In this document: piece after piece, positions 9,234-19,042 of the stretch | Position numbering within the stretch: the first letter of the stretch is position 1 | Layout: each line of letters begins with the position of its first letter | Origin: Craspedostauros australis | Taxonomy: Eukaryota; Bacillariophyta; Bacillariophyceae; Mastogloiales; Achnanthaceae | Reading direction: 5' to 3' | DNA length: 64,000 nt | Assembly (NCBI GenBank): GCA_026770025.1 | Contig: JAMXDE010000021.1 | Span: 186,001-250,000 of the forward strand | Made by a program: the position numbers and the translations under genes | The notes under the pieces: model-generated | The model's database searches: none | What the model was told of the DNA's origin: nothing | The model's input: the letters and a program-made list of their open reading frames with translations, nothing else

Positions 9234-12200
9234 ATGTTTAGGGGAAGGTCCACATTCTCGCCCGATCGCCACCGCCGAACCAACGTGAATCCTCCTCCTG
9301 CCATCCTCCCAGTCAACCCTGCCAAATCCAGAGGCAGCAGAAGCGCCAGCAACGGACCGCACTCATCCGTCACTTCGCTGGACTACGGCCACAAGCAAGG
9401 CCACGACGCATCCACATTCAGCACGGCCGAGTCGACATCGGCATCTCTCAGCACAGCATCTGTTGGAAGGAAGGCGGTCGCTGGCAGCATCGATCCCAAG
9501 CAAGGGAGCAGCAGGTCCACTTCGGCATCAGCATCGACAAAAATGATGGCCGGCAATCCGCAGGCTTATCCATCGTACTATTATCCAAAAACGCATCCGT
9601 CGCAGTCGAGACAAAGCCATGATGCTGGTCACAGCCAGCAGCAGCATCACTCTCAGCAGCATCAAAGTCACGCCAATGGCTCTCAACATCCGCAGCATAC
9701 ACAGCAGATGCTAAGCAATTCGTATCATTCCGCAACGCGAAGGAGCGGAAGTCAGGAATCGCTTTCTTCTTCCAATCTGGATTCGTCTGACCATCGAACC
9801 CAGCGATCATATGGCCGCCCACCGGACCGATTGCGCCCGGTTCACAACTTCAATGACAGCTTCAACAGCAGCAACGGCGATGCCGACCAAGAGACCCATG
9901 ATAATCCCGGCACCATGCCGATGCGAGCCCAGTCGGAGCCAGGAGCTGCGACCTTCGATCATCAAAGATTCTCGGCCTACGTCAACCGCTTCAACATCCT
10001 CGAGGACCGACGCAAGGACCCCCAAAAGGTCACCTCCGTCGAACCAATCGTTCCGCCCACGCCGTCTACTTTCAAAAGCAGACTGCGTCGGATGAATCAG
10101 CGGCAGCTCCCATCGCCTGACTCGCGTCGTGCATCAATGGATCGTCGACAATCCCCCAGCCCCGTCACGCGTCAGCCGCTGGATGCGAGCAATCATGGAA
10201 GCGAATACTCAAACGCGGATGTCGGTGCGCGGCAGCAGTCGTCTGCAGATCATGAGCACACTTACAATCAAGGCGTCCGCGCATCGAGCCAACACGCGGT
10301 GGTGATGGCATCCAGTCCGCATCAGCATTCTCAGCACATCCTACCTCACAGAACTCCGGCAAGATACTCGCCAGTTGTCAAAGCCAGCCCCAATCGATCA
10401 CGTTCCTTCAGTGGCATGTCAAAGGATGTCCCTGCATCGCCCTACGCGCAATCGTATCCATCGCCTTTACCGACTCGATCACCGGCCAGAGCCAAATATC
10501 TCAGCGCACAGCAACAACAGCAGCAATTCGACAACGAAGATCAGAGAGGTCCCACCGTCCAGGATACCCCAACAAAGCAAGATGCACTCATGCGCCTGCA
10601 CAGCAACATCGAAACCCCGCCTCCTGCTAACGTGCGACGCCTCAAAAACCAGCTGTGGGATCACGAGGAGATGCTTCAGGTCGCCGTCCCTCCCACTCTC
10701 CATTACAACGGTGAGCCGGACACGAAGGACGAGCAGTCCGAAGCTCAGACCAAGTCCAAAGGGTACTACCCGACAGCAATACCTGAAATGGCGGGAAAGC
10801 AAGGCCAGCGAACGTCGCAACCTGTCAGTCCGGGTCGACACACTCACGACGACACCGACGAAAGCCAGGGGACAGCACAGCGATTCAAATCCAAATTCTA
10901 CGAGGCTGCCATCGCGGCCAGGTTGCGTGGGACCTCCGTCGTTGTTCCATCACAGGCCACGGATTCTGCGCCACCACCTGACTCGGAACCCATCAGCAAC
11001 AATGCTGATACGAGTGCGGAACAGTACGTGCAAGAGAACCCTCGCATCGCTATTGATCAACAGAAGCATCGCGCTGTCCATCGCGTCGTGGCGAGTACAC
11101 CTACCGACAGCCCCTATCATCAACCGATCGCCCGGTCTGCATCAGAACGCAGCAAACCATTCGATGAACGTTCCGAACGAACTTCATCCCCCGTCGAGCT
11201 GCAGCAGCATGTGGCTGCCGAGCCGCGGCAAGCGCTGCCTCAGAAAAGGCAATCAACCAACAATGCGGACCGTGGCTCCGCCAGATCAACCAGCCGCAGC
11301 ACCGATGGACCGAAGAAGAGCACTGCCCGTTCTCATTCGCATGAACCACGAAGCCGCACGCACCAACGCAAAACACCTTACGAAGTGCGTGCTGCCAGAG
11401 GCGTATCCGTGGAGCGATCGGCTGCTGGACGTAGTTCGGCGTCCAAGGCGTACGAGTACGCCAAGGCAGGCAACTACTCCAGCGAGTATGGCGCGGGCAG
11501 CGGCGCATCGACCCGTAAGAAAGGCCAACGATCGCACTCGGCCAGCAGGGCGAGAAGAGCCAGTTGGGGTGGAAAGAACGAGAACGGTGCCACCGGCACG
11601 AATCAAGATGCCGGCGCGAACTTTCACTCGGCTCATCCAACGGGTAACAAGGTTGCTTCGTTGCTTGCAAGGCTCAATGCCGTGAACAGAGAAGATCCGC
11701 AGGCTGCACTTGCTGCGATCGACACCATTCTGCGGGATGAGAGCAAGTCGTCGTCGGGTGAGCCGAGTCCATCGAAACAGAGGGATACGCAGCAGCAGAA
11801 ACAAAAATCGCGGTCGCAGCCACTGAAGGATAAAGCCATCGCAATGGGTTTGCAATCCATACAACAGGTCGACGTGGTTCCGACCAGAATGAAAGGCAAG
11901 GGCGACGACGACGACGACGCATCGTCGGGCTCTGGAGATGAGACGACCGTGTCCTCTCTCACGAACCCGAGCTTCCAAAGCAAACGGAAGTCACGCGAAT
12001 CCGTCCAAATTGTTGCAGCCAAGGCTGCGGAACACGAGGATGCATTTGGGACACCGTTCCACGCGATGGACATGCCCGGAAGATCGGGCAACGTCGCGAA
12101 TGGAGGCACGGGCAGGAGAAATAGCTTGACCAAGACGTCTGGACCATCCACGGCCTCCTTCCGCAAACCACGCCCATCGTCCTTGAAGAACTACTCGTCG

Positions 12201-13943
12201 GCTCAGGTCTCCGCGATGACATCGACGGAAACAAACAGGCTCGCTGCATCGTGCTATGGTGGTGACAATCGGCGCAAGTCCAAATCTGCGCACTCGCAAT
12301 TCTCGCAGGCCGACATTCTGATGTCGAAGGGGAAGCAAAAACAAGAAAAGCAGCAGCAACAACAGCATGATGGGCAGGATGCCGCACAGCTGGCTCCGGT
12401 ACCATTTGCGAAAGCGGACTCATTCAATAATGACAATTCGATCCTCGCCAATTCTGAGGCGTCACCAACGCCGCCACCTCAACCACTTCGGAGCACGGCA
12501 AACGAGGCCCGCAAGAGTTCGAACCCCTTCGATGGTGACAGCGTGGATGCTGATCGTAATATTTCACAGACGAACAAGGGACCTATCAAGCAAGACAAGC
12601 TAGATGACTTCATGAAGGATTCGGATGCGCTCGCCAAGCAGATTCAGGTGTGGGACGAGATGAGTTCCACCATGTCAGCAGATCGCTCATTTCTGGACCA
12701 TCCTGCCGCGAAAGCGCGAGATTCGTCCCAATCGCCATCGACCAGGAAACCCAATGGTAGCAAGCCCAACTCAGCACCACAGATGTCCACGCCAGAGAAG
12801 ACCATGATGTGGCCAAGCCCGCAAGGGAATAGGAAATCGTTGACGCCAGGAGATGCCGGCGCGAGACCGCCCAAGCCTCCACCGTCGTCAACAACGTCAT
12901 CTAATCGCCGGCAGCATCCATGGGACGATTCCGTTCCTCCGCATCGTCAGCAGCCGGTGGATCTCAAGGACACATCCATGGATGAGGGTCACGGCATGGA
13001 GGCTGCGTTGGCAGGATTGACAGCATCGTACGATGCGCAGAAGGCGTCCAACAAGCCCTTTCCCAGATCCTCGTCTTTGCCATCGTCACGGCATCAGTCG
13101 AGATCGCCATCCTCGAGAGATTCCGCACGAGAGAGCGATTCTTCGCCGATGAGGACGTCGGTCGATACTGAGATGGATTTCACCTCGGCATCGTCGTCAT
13201 CACCCATGGAACATGGGTGGGACGTGACACCCGGAATCACGCCGCAGCAGCAGGAGAAGCAAAGAGGTCTTGCGGATTCATTTGATGCCCAGTGGGTGTC
13301 GCATGCCAAGCTCCCAACGTTCCTTGAGTCAAACTCCCAGCCAAAGCAGCGGAATTTCACGGAAGAGAACGTGCTCCAACCGCAGTACATAGATCGTACG
13401 CGAGAGGAGATGAGCAAGCGGAAGGCACCGAATTCACCGCCGCAATTTATCCCTTACGATCTCGCCTCCTCGAGCGCAAGCAACTCTGATGGTGTCGAGA
13501 TCTCTTTGGCCACTCCACAACAGCCGATGGTCATCCCACTGCAGCAGCCGAAGTCACAGACAAAGCCACTGGCAAAGAGCAAAATCAACGGCCGGATGCA
13601 GCGAAGACAGGAGAAGGAATCTCCCAAGCCACAAAAGGAGCAGACCAAACGCAGAGGCTTCCTCCGTGCATTCATGCGCAAGGACAAGAAGAAGGATTCG
13701 AGCAAGCAGCAGCAGCAACAACGCTTCACTTCCGAACCAAACACCGGGCGGGAACCTCTCAATCCTCCACAAACCTTCGTCAGCGCCAAGTCCCCCACGA
13801 ACTTTGACGCGAAGGAGATGGAACCTCCTCGGCGTGGGCGCAACAACAGACGATCATCAAGCGGGCGATCTCGGTCGCATTCGCTGGAAAGATTCCGTTC
13901 CGCGAAGATCGGCAGAGTTCTGCGAATGTACGGGAACGACTAG
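9234..13943 (+). CDS. Large Ser/Gln-rich, intrinsically disordered protein of unknown function
   Basis: An uninterrupted 1569-residue ORF. It is dominated by Ser, Gln, Pro, Arg and Lys and has poly-Gln and His-Gln runs (about 140-175 and 415-420), Asp runs (near 885) and many Ser-Pro and Arg-Ser pairs, a pattern of heavily phosphorylated disordered proteins. A few short ordered-looking islands stand out: SAYVNRFNILEDRRKDP, FKSKFYEAAIAARLRG, KVASLLARLNAVNREDPQAA, DFMKDSDALAKQIQVWDEM. The tail is strongly basic (FLRAFMRKDKKKD; RRGRNNRRSSSGRSRSHS). No enzyme domain, signal peptide or membrane segment is seen. Diatoms have many such proteins, including cytoskeletal, centrosomal and scaffold candidates, but nothing here decides. 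That it is coding is supported by an ORF far longer than chance and a consistent third-position pattern. Confidence 0.8.
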   Translation: MFRGRSTFSPDRHRRTNVNPPPAILPVNPAKSRGSRSASNGPHSSVTSLDYGHKQGHDASTFSTAESTSASLSTASVGRKAVAGSIDPKQGSSRSTSASASTKMMAGNPQAYPSYYYPKTHPSQSRQSHDAGHSQQQHHSQQHQSHANGSQHPQHTQQMLSNSYHSATRRSGSQESLSSSNLDSSDHRTQRSYGRPPDRLRPVHNFNDSFNSSNGDADQETHDNPGTMPMRAQSEPGAATFDHQRFSAYVNRFNILEDRRKDPQKVTSVEPIVPPTPSTFKSRLRRMNQRQLPSPDSRRASMDRRQSPSPVTRQPLDASNHGSEYSNADVGARQQSSADHEHTYNQGVRASSQHAVVMASSPHQHSQHILPHRTPARYSPVVKASPNRSRSFSGMSKDVPASPYAQSYPSPLPTRSPARAKYLSAQQQQQQFDNEDQRGPTVQDTPTKQDALMRLHSNIETPPPANVRRLKNQLWDHEEMLQVAVPPTLHYNGEPDTKDEQSEAQTKSKGYYPTAIPEMAGKQGQRTSQPVSPGRHTHDDTDESQGTAQRFKSKFYEAAIAARLRGTSVVVPSQATDSAPPPDSEPISNNADTSAEQYVQENPRIAIDQQKHRAVHRVVASTPTDSPYHQPIARSASERSKPFDERSERTSSPVELQQHVAAEPRQALPQKRQSTNNADRGSARSTSRSTDGPKKSTARSHSHEPRSRTHQRKTPYEVRAARGVSVERSAAGRSSASKAYEYAKAGNYSSEYGAGSGASTRKKGQRSHSASRARRASWGGKNENGATGTNQDAGANFHSAHPTGNKVASLLARLNAVNREDPQAALAAIDTILRDESKSSSGEPSPSKQRDTQQQKQKSRSQPLKDKAIAMGLQSIQQVDVVPTRMKGKGDDDDDASSGSGDETTVSSLTNPSFQSKRKSRESVQIVAAKAAEHEDAFGTPFHAMDMPGRSGNVANGGTGRRNSLTKTSGPSTASFRKPRPSSLKNYSSAQVSAMTSTETNRLAASCYGGDNRRKSKSAHSQFSQADILMSKGKQKQEKQQQQQHDGQDAAQLAPVPFAKADSFNNDNSILANSEASPTPPPQPLRSTANEARKSSNPFDGDSVDADRNISQTNKGPIKQDKLDDFMKDSDALAKQIQVWDEMSSTMSADRSFLDHPAAKARDSSQSPSTRKPNGSKPNSAPQMSTPEKTMMWPSPQGNRKSLTPGDAGARPPKPPPSSTTSSNRRQHPWDDSVPPHRQQPVDLKDTSMDEGHGMEAALAGLTASYDAQKASNKPFPRSSSLPSSRHQSRSPSSRDSARESDSSPMRTSVDTEMDFTSASSSSPMEHGWDVTPGITPQQQEKQRGLADSFDAQWVSHAKLPTFLESNSQPKQRNFTEENVLQPQYIDRTREEMSKRKAPNSPPQFIPYDLASSSASNSDGVEISLATPQQPMVIPLQQPKSQTKPLAKSKINGRMQRRQEKESPKPQKEQTKRRGFLRAFMRKDKKKDSSKQQQQQRFTSEPNTGREPLNPPQTFVSAKSPTNFDAKEMEPPRRGRNNRRSSSGRSRSHSLERFRSAKIGRVLRMYGND

Positions 13944-14773
13944 AGCGAGAGAGACTGATGCAGAATTGGGTGTCTGCAGAGTTCGACATGTGGCAGACAC
14001 GGCAAAGATGAGAACACTGTTGCCGTGCGCGGTCGTGCATGCAAGGCTTTGGGTGAATCAGGCTGAAGGCCATGTTTCATTCTTCAAAAATGCTATGCTC
14101 CACAGCTGAATAGCCTGTAGTACTCGCACGTTATGAATGACACTCTGATGATCTCATGATGCCGTTGTGCAATACCACAGCTCCTACGTAGACTAGAAGA
14201 CTGCACACACAGTGATGGACAAAGGAGCGACACAGATCATGTTGTGGCTTTCCCTTTGGGTGTTTGCTCGCCCTGCGTGTTTCGGATGTTCTTGGTGCGG
14301 TGATGGCGAAACCGTGGATCGGGAGCGGGTGTCATGAGCGTGTCTGCTGCTTGGATGAGCGTTTCAGACGTCCCAAGGACATGATGAGAAGCAGGAGCCC
14401 ACAGCTCACAACCAACTGCCTTGAATTCTGTTTTCATGTTTCGAAGAACCAGCTTCTTGTTCTCTTCGTGTTCTCATTTCGCTTCATCCGTGTCAACTTG
14501 ATGAGATGATGCCGCACAGGGAACAGGAGAGGAAACACCTTTGCCGATCCTTCTCGTACGAGCTACGTTGCGGACCTTGGTACTCTGCACTCGGCTGGCG
14601 CAACACAACAAGACAACAAGACAACAACGAACGCTTCGTGTGGTGGCACTCGAAAGAAAGAGAGAGAGAGAGAGATGAAACCTGCAGATGGTCCTCATAA
14701 ATCAAAAGGTGTCACAACTCAAAGCAAAAACAATTCGCAAAGCAAACACAAGCACAAATACAATCAATCCACC
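13944..14773. other. Intergenic region
   Basis: 3' region of the disordered-protein gene and promoter of the secreted-protein gene. It contains an (AG)n microsatellite at about 14660-14673 and a clear C/A-rich leader from about 14700 to 14773. No gene seen. Confidence 0.55.
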
Positions 14774-15448
14774 ATGAAGATCATTCTCTCGTCCCTCCTC
14801 CTCGCCGTTGTCGCCGCACGCCGCACAACCGAAACTACCACGACGCCCACGAAGCCATTCGATCCAGCATGTAAGGACGACCCTGTGCCTCCGTGCTTCT
14901 ATGCTTGCGCTTGCGCTTGCACTTCCATGATATTGATGTTGTTGTGCTTTGAGGTCCCGCAACCGCAGGGTACCGCGATGGTCGTCATTATTCCTCGTTC
15001 GTCATCTGTATTGCTCTCTCATGTGCATGATCTTCTGCGAACTCACCCATGTCGCCGTTGCTTTTCGTCAACTGTTCGGATCCTTCTGCTTCGCATGTAC
15101 GTATGGTATGGTGCACACCACGGATGATGGGCATCTCAATTCGATCCGGCCACACCCAACCGCGCAACACATGATGGCACAGTGACCAGGAACTACTGGG
15201 GATACCCATACGGGTGGAGCCTCCAAGACCTTCCCACAGCCACAACAGATGAAAACAAGCACGACGAGGTGAAGGAGGTCAAGAACGTCCAGACCGCCAA
15301 ACCCAAGGCCAAGCATACCGTGACGAAGTCGAAGAAGACTGTCACCCCCACCAAAGAGGCGGAGACCCCCAAGTCGCGCCGCCTTCCATTCTTTCCCGGC
15401 ATGTCCAACTCCTTGACTATGGATGACATGATGGATGGATTCGAGTAA
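14774..15448 (+). CDS. Small secreted lysine-rich protein, two exons
   Basis: Exon 1 is 14774-14870, the intron 14871-15182 (312 bp, GTAAGG...GCACAG) and exon 2 15183-15448; together they keep frame and give 120 aa. The N-terminus MKIILSSLLLAVVAA is a short signal peptide, followed by a Thr-rich stretch (TTETTTTPTKP), an aromatic patch (NYWGYPYGW), a Lys/Thr/Val-rich segment and an acidic tail (MDDMMDGFE). The ATG sits in CACCATGAAG after a C/A-rich leader. The Lys-rich, secretory composition is loosely like small cell-wall or silica-associated proteins of diatoms, but there is no specific family match and function is not assigned. Unspliced reading from 14774 would give a different Cys-rich tail and is considered less likely. 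Confidence 0.6.
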
Positions 15449-16757
15449 AGCGCGCGGACCGACAGACCATGATGGGTCATACGAATAGCCGATGTGGAGG
15501 CGCCTGGCTCGATAATATTCACGAGCGGCAAGAGGCCGCGGCACCTGCAATGCCAATGCCAATAGGATCGGCAGCTGCGAAGCCAGCCCCGTTGGAGACA
15601 ACAAACATGATACAGAAGCAAGAGCAAGACGCAAATAGACAAGCAACCAAGTAGAATGCAGTGTACTATCACATATTCCAGGACGCAGGGAGGCAGAACA
15701 ACAAGCACTCACGGGGATCCCATCCGATGGAACCCACAACAAGAGCGCGCAGCGCATCACATCCGAAGAGAATGCAATCCAAATCCGACTTGACGAAGAT
15801 AAACTCCAACACGAAGCCACGCAACAAGCACGCATAACACGACCTCCGGATACGCGCCATTCACAAATATTACATTCTACAACACACTATCATCATCACC
15901 AGCATGATCAACAACCACAGCAACAAAAACAAAAACAATTTACAGTGATTTTTAGTAAACGAGCAAACAATATACAACCCCCTGAAACCATGCGTACCAT
16001 ACACCACAGATGGATCGCAAGAGATGATAGCCTCTGATGCGGGTGAATGGCTTGTTACTCTGTTTGTTGTCCTTCTTGCTGCTCACCTTGCCTTGCTGTC
16101 GATCTTGTGCTTGATGTGTTGGGTGCGGACTTGTGTTTCTCACATCGTGTTCGGGATTGTGGTCGTTCCCATCACAGAACAAAAACACGATTCGCATTTT
16201 CTGTGTTTTGTGACATTCGGGAGTTGGGCTTTGTGGAAGTAGTTGTAGTCGAAGTGATCGACAAATGACATCATCATTCTTCTTGTCGTTGGCGAACACA
16301 ATCTGCTGGAAAAGAAGTGTCACTAGTGGATCGTGTCACGAACACGTCGCGACCTCGTTGCTCGCAGAAGAACAAATCAAGGGCAAAAAGAAGCACCTTC
16401 CACACAAAGACACGCTTCTTGTTCACTGGTCTGCCCCACAAACATGACAACCATCGCAAACATCACAAACATCCACCCAAGACCACCGGAATCGCCACAA
16501 GAGAGAGAAGACACGAGTGACACCATCAACATCAACATCAACATCATCAGCATTGCCAAGAAAGAAGTGGCGAGCGCAAAAGCAAACATAAAACTGCGAA
16601 TGCAAACGATACGATACGAGAATAGCCACACGAACTTTCACAGCATCCGCACTCTGGAAAGGCCATCATCATCCGCGACGATAGCAACAGCAATACGCAC
16701 ATCAGCACCGAAACGATATTCATACCCACGCACGCGAAGGCACATCAGCCAAGTACC
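15449..16757. other. Intergenic region with C/A-rich leader at its right end
   Basis: About 1.3 kb with no recognisable gene. From about 16440 to 16757 the plus strand is T-poor and C/A-rich with ACATCA repeats, resembling the leaders of neighbouring plus-strand genes and suggesting a transcription unit entering 16758. Confidence 0.5.
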
Positions 16758-17324
16758 ATGCATTCGGGAAAGATGACGACGAGAAGTTCAATGAGAGCAT
16801 CAGCATTGATCCTTCTGGCCTTGCTGTTCATTGGCGCGGACTGCCGTCGATCTTCCTTTGGAACGGGTCCAGCACGCCCGAACTCTTCCGGCAGTGCTCC
16901 TGCCAGACGTCCGGAAAAGGATCTTGGCAACAAACATACGAATGGTGAGCAACGAATGAAGCGAAGCAGACGCGATCATTTTGCAGGAGGTGCCCGCGGA
17001 TACCTACTGCCTGGATCGCGAGGCATCCAATGGCCCGGTGGGCCATGTATGCGTGCGAATGCAAAACGTCTCCCGTACCCACGCGCAACTAACGGCTCTA
17101 CCACCCCTCTGTTCTGCGAACTTTGCATTTCGAACGATTTTTCGCGGCTGGCAGAATTTTACGATCCCATGTTCGGTTGGGGGCTTCAGCCGGTGAGAAA
17201 GGCAGGCGAGGAGCAACGGAATGGAATTGATAAGACAGCATTCGTGAAAGAAACTCGGGCGAAGAAGCAGCACAACACACAGCAACAGAGAGCGCAAGAA
17301 GATCAACACAGAAAAAAGAAGTAG
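16758..17324 (+). CDS. Possible secreted protein; exon structure uncertain
   Basis: An ORF of 188 aa begins with a good signal peptide (MRASALILLALLFIGADC) and continues into an Arg/Lys/Gly-rich region ending KKK. Two other frames in the same stretch look at least as protein-like: one at 16855-16945 (RQCSCQTSGKGSWQQTYE) and one after an apparent acceptor at about 16986 (EVPADTYCLDREASNGPVGH, ending at 17196). A 42-bp GTGAGC...TTGCAG segment would not shift frame. The gene may therefore have small introns or be decayed. A secretory product is likely because of the leader and signal; anything beyond that is open. Not recognised. Confidence 0.35.
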   Translation: MHSGKMTTRSSMRASALILLALLFIGADCRRSSFGTGPARPNSSGSAPARRPEKDLGNKHTNGEQRMKRSRRDHFAGGARGYLLPGSRGIQWPGGPCMRANAKRLPYPRATNGSTTPLFCELCISNDFSRLAEFYDPMFGWGLQPVRKAGEEQRNGIDKTAFVKETRAKKQHNTQQQRAQEDQHRKKK

Positions 17325-18160
17325 GGTGGGGGAGATACGGGTACTCCCATCAATGCACACGTACTTTAATGCATCACAGTGCGACCACATGGTGCAGGTA
17401 TCGATAAGGCATCGATAAAGCATACCTACGAGCGATCACATGTTCCATGATCCGCGTTACGACACCCAACCATCATTTTTTGCTCGTCCACATTCGCACG
17501 CAAAGGATCAAGCAAGCACATTGTTAATACTGCGCCAATATCCTTATCCTTCATCTCAATTGAGCAATACGCGTCCTGATCTCATGTGTCATGTCTCATA
17601 CTCCTGGCATTCTGTCGCTACTTACATTGCGGTGTGTCCTCCTCGCACCCTCTTCCCCTTTGTGGTTGTTGTTTCCGAATCGCGGCTGCACCAGTTTCGG
17701 CGCCATTTGACTCGTTCGATTGGATCCTGTTGACTTCGCTTTTGTGTTGTGGTGTTGTTGACGCCAAAGATCGCGAAAGGCAAACACAACCACACAAGAA
17801 CCATCCCGAACCCCGATACACAACACATCGCAACAAGCGCATCTTGCGATCCTTTGCCCCATCACCAGGACGAAAGGAGGCACATCACATCAGACCGCAG
17901 CACGCAACAGCGCAGCTCAAGGTATCGACGCTTCATCCCGCGCCCCCTTCTCACCCACATTGTGCAGCATCGTTTCAGCGAAGCGACAATCACGAAGAAA
18001 AGAGCACTGGGCGAGAGCATACTGTGTTGGGACGGCGCAATAGGAGAGCACTCGTATGGTAGAATACTCCTGCTCGACACTCAAGTAAATCTGCAGGACG
18101 CTCCCGCACGAGAGGATAGAACGGAATAGAACAGAGCAAAGTACGCACCGTATTACCAAC
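17325..18160. other. Intergenic region upstream of the PDZ-ferredoxin gene
   Basis: No gene seen. The plus strand between about 17770 and 18000 is rich in CACA/AACAC and probably includes leader sequence. Small GCATCGATAAGGC/GCATCGATAAAGC repeats occur near 17400-17420. Confidence 0.5.
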
Positions 18161-19042
18161 ATGATGCCTCTGAAGCGAATGGGCCTGGCTGTTGTGGTGA
18201 CCCTCGGTTGGTTGTCCCAACCATCGCACGCATTCCAACTTGGCGCGATGCATCCTCGCAGGGCGACGCATTCGCGCTCGTCACCAAGCTTCATGGCAGC
18301 CTACGAGAATGAGAATGTGGACGGCGAGCCCGTGGATTTGTCGTTGGATGACCGCCTCTACCGCGTGCGGCTGGACCGATTCCCAGGCATTGACTGGGGC
18401 ACGGATCTGAGCTTCTCCTTCGTCTACGTGCGCGGCATGGAACCGGCCGGGGCGGCGTCTCTGTCCGGCCTCGTGGACAAGGGAGATCAGCTGTGCGAGA
18501 TCATTCCGGTGCCGACGCGGGAGGATGAGACGGTGCCCGTGATCGGGATGATCGGCGCCCCGTTCGACTTCGTGATGTCGTCCTTCGCGGAGCTGGACAG
18601 GAGAGTGCAGGCCATCGACTTTGTCTTCTTCCGCGGCACCAAGGATGAGCTGAAGGAGGCCTGCGCGGGCGATGGCGGCGTGACCAAGGATCCGGAGACC
18701 ATCGCCGTCACCGTCGTTCAGAATAAGGGCGCGAAGGATGAGCGCACTGTGCAGCTGACCGCACCAGCGGGCGTGAACGTGAGACAGCTGCTTGTGGACA
18801 ACGGCATCAACGTGTACCAAAGCGTGACGCGGTGGACGAACTGCAAGGGCAAGCAGCTGTGCGGCACTTGCATTGTGAACATCGCCGAAGGTGCCAATGG
18901 GACCAACCGGAAGAGCATGGATGAGGAATCCACCTTGCGTGAGAACCCTGAAGGGTACCGAATATCTTGTGTTACATTTGCGTATGGCGACATCACGGTG
19001 GAGACATTCCCACCAATAAATCCCGCGCAGTGGACGAGGTAG
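18161..19042 (+). CDS. Plastid-targeted PDZ-[2Fe-2S] ferredoxin fusion protein
   Basis: 293 aa. A hydrophobic signal (LAVVVTLGWLSQPSHA) ends at SHA-F, resembling the ASAFAP junction used for import into complex plastids, followed by a Ser/Arg-rich transit-like stretch to about residue 45. Residues ~57-155 form a PDZ-like domain (VRGMEPAGAASLSGLVDKGD, then GAPFDFVMSSF). Residues ~180-285 are a plant-type ferredoxin domain with cluster ligands C228-x5-C234-x2-C237 and C270. All four ligands are present, so a [2Fe-2S] cluster should form. Fusion of PDZ and ferredoxin domains is known in plastid proteins of algae and plants; here it probably transfers electrons to, or is tethered at, a thylakoid or stromal partner. 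ATGs at 18161 and 18164 are adjacent; the first is used. Confidence 0.85.
   Translation: MMPLKRMGLAVVVTLGWLSQPSHAFQLGAMHPRRATHSRSSPSFMAAYENENVDGEPVDLSLDDRLYRVRLDRFPGIDWGTDLSFSFVYVRGMEPAGAASLSGLVDKGDQLCEIIPVPTREDETVPVIGMIGAPFDFVMSSFAELDRRVQAIDFVFFRGTKDELKEACAGDGGVTKDPETIAVTVVQNKGAKDERTVQLTAPAGVNVRQLLVDNGINVYQSVTRWTNCKGKQLCGTCIVNIAEGANGTNRKSMDEESTLRENPEGYRISCVTFAYGDITVETFPPINPAQWTR

Noticed and set aside
10375-11685. 436-residue plus-strand ORF in another frame
   Set aside because: Embedded in the 1569-residue frame; Arg/Pro/Ser-rich shadow composition.
15068-15835. 255-residue minus-strand ORF
   Set aside because: Overlaps the spliced secreted-protein gene, lacks any recognisable feature and has no C/A-rich leader on its strand.
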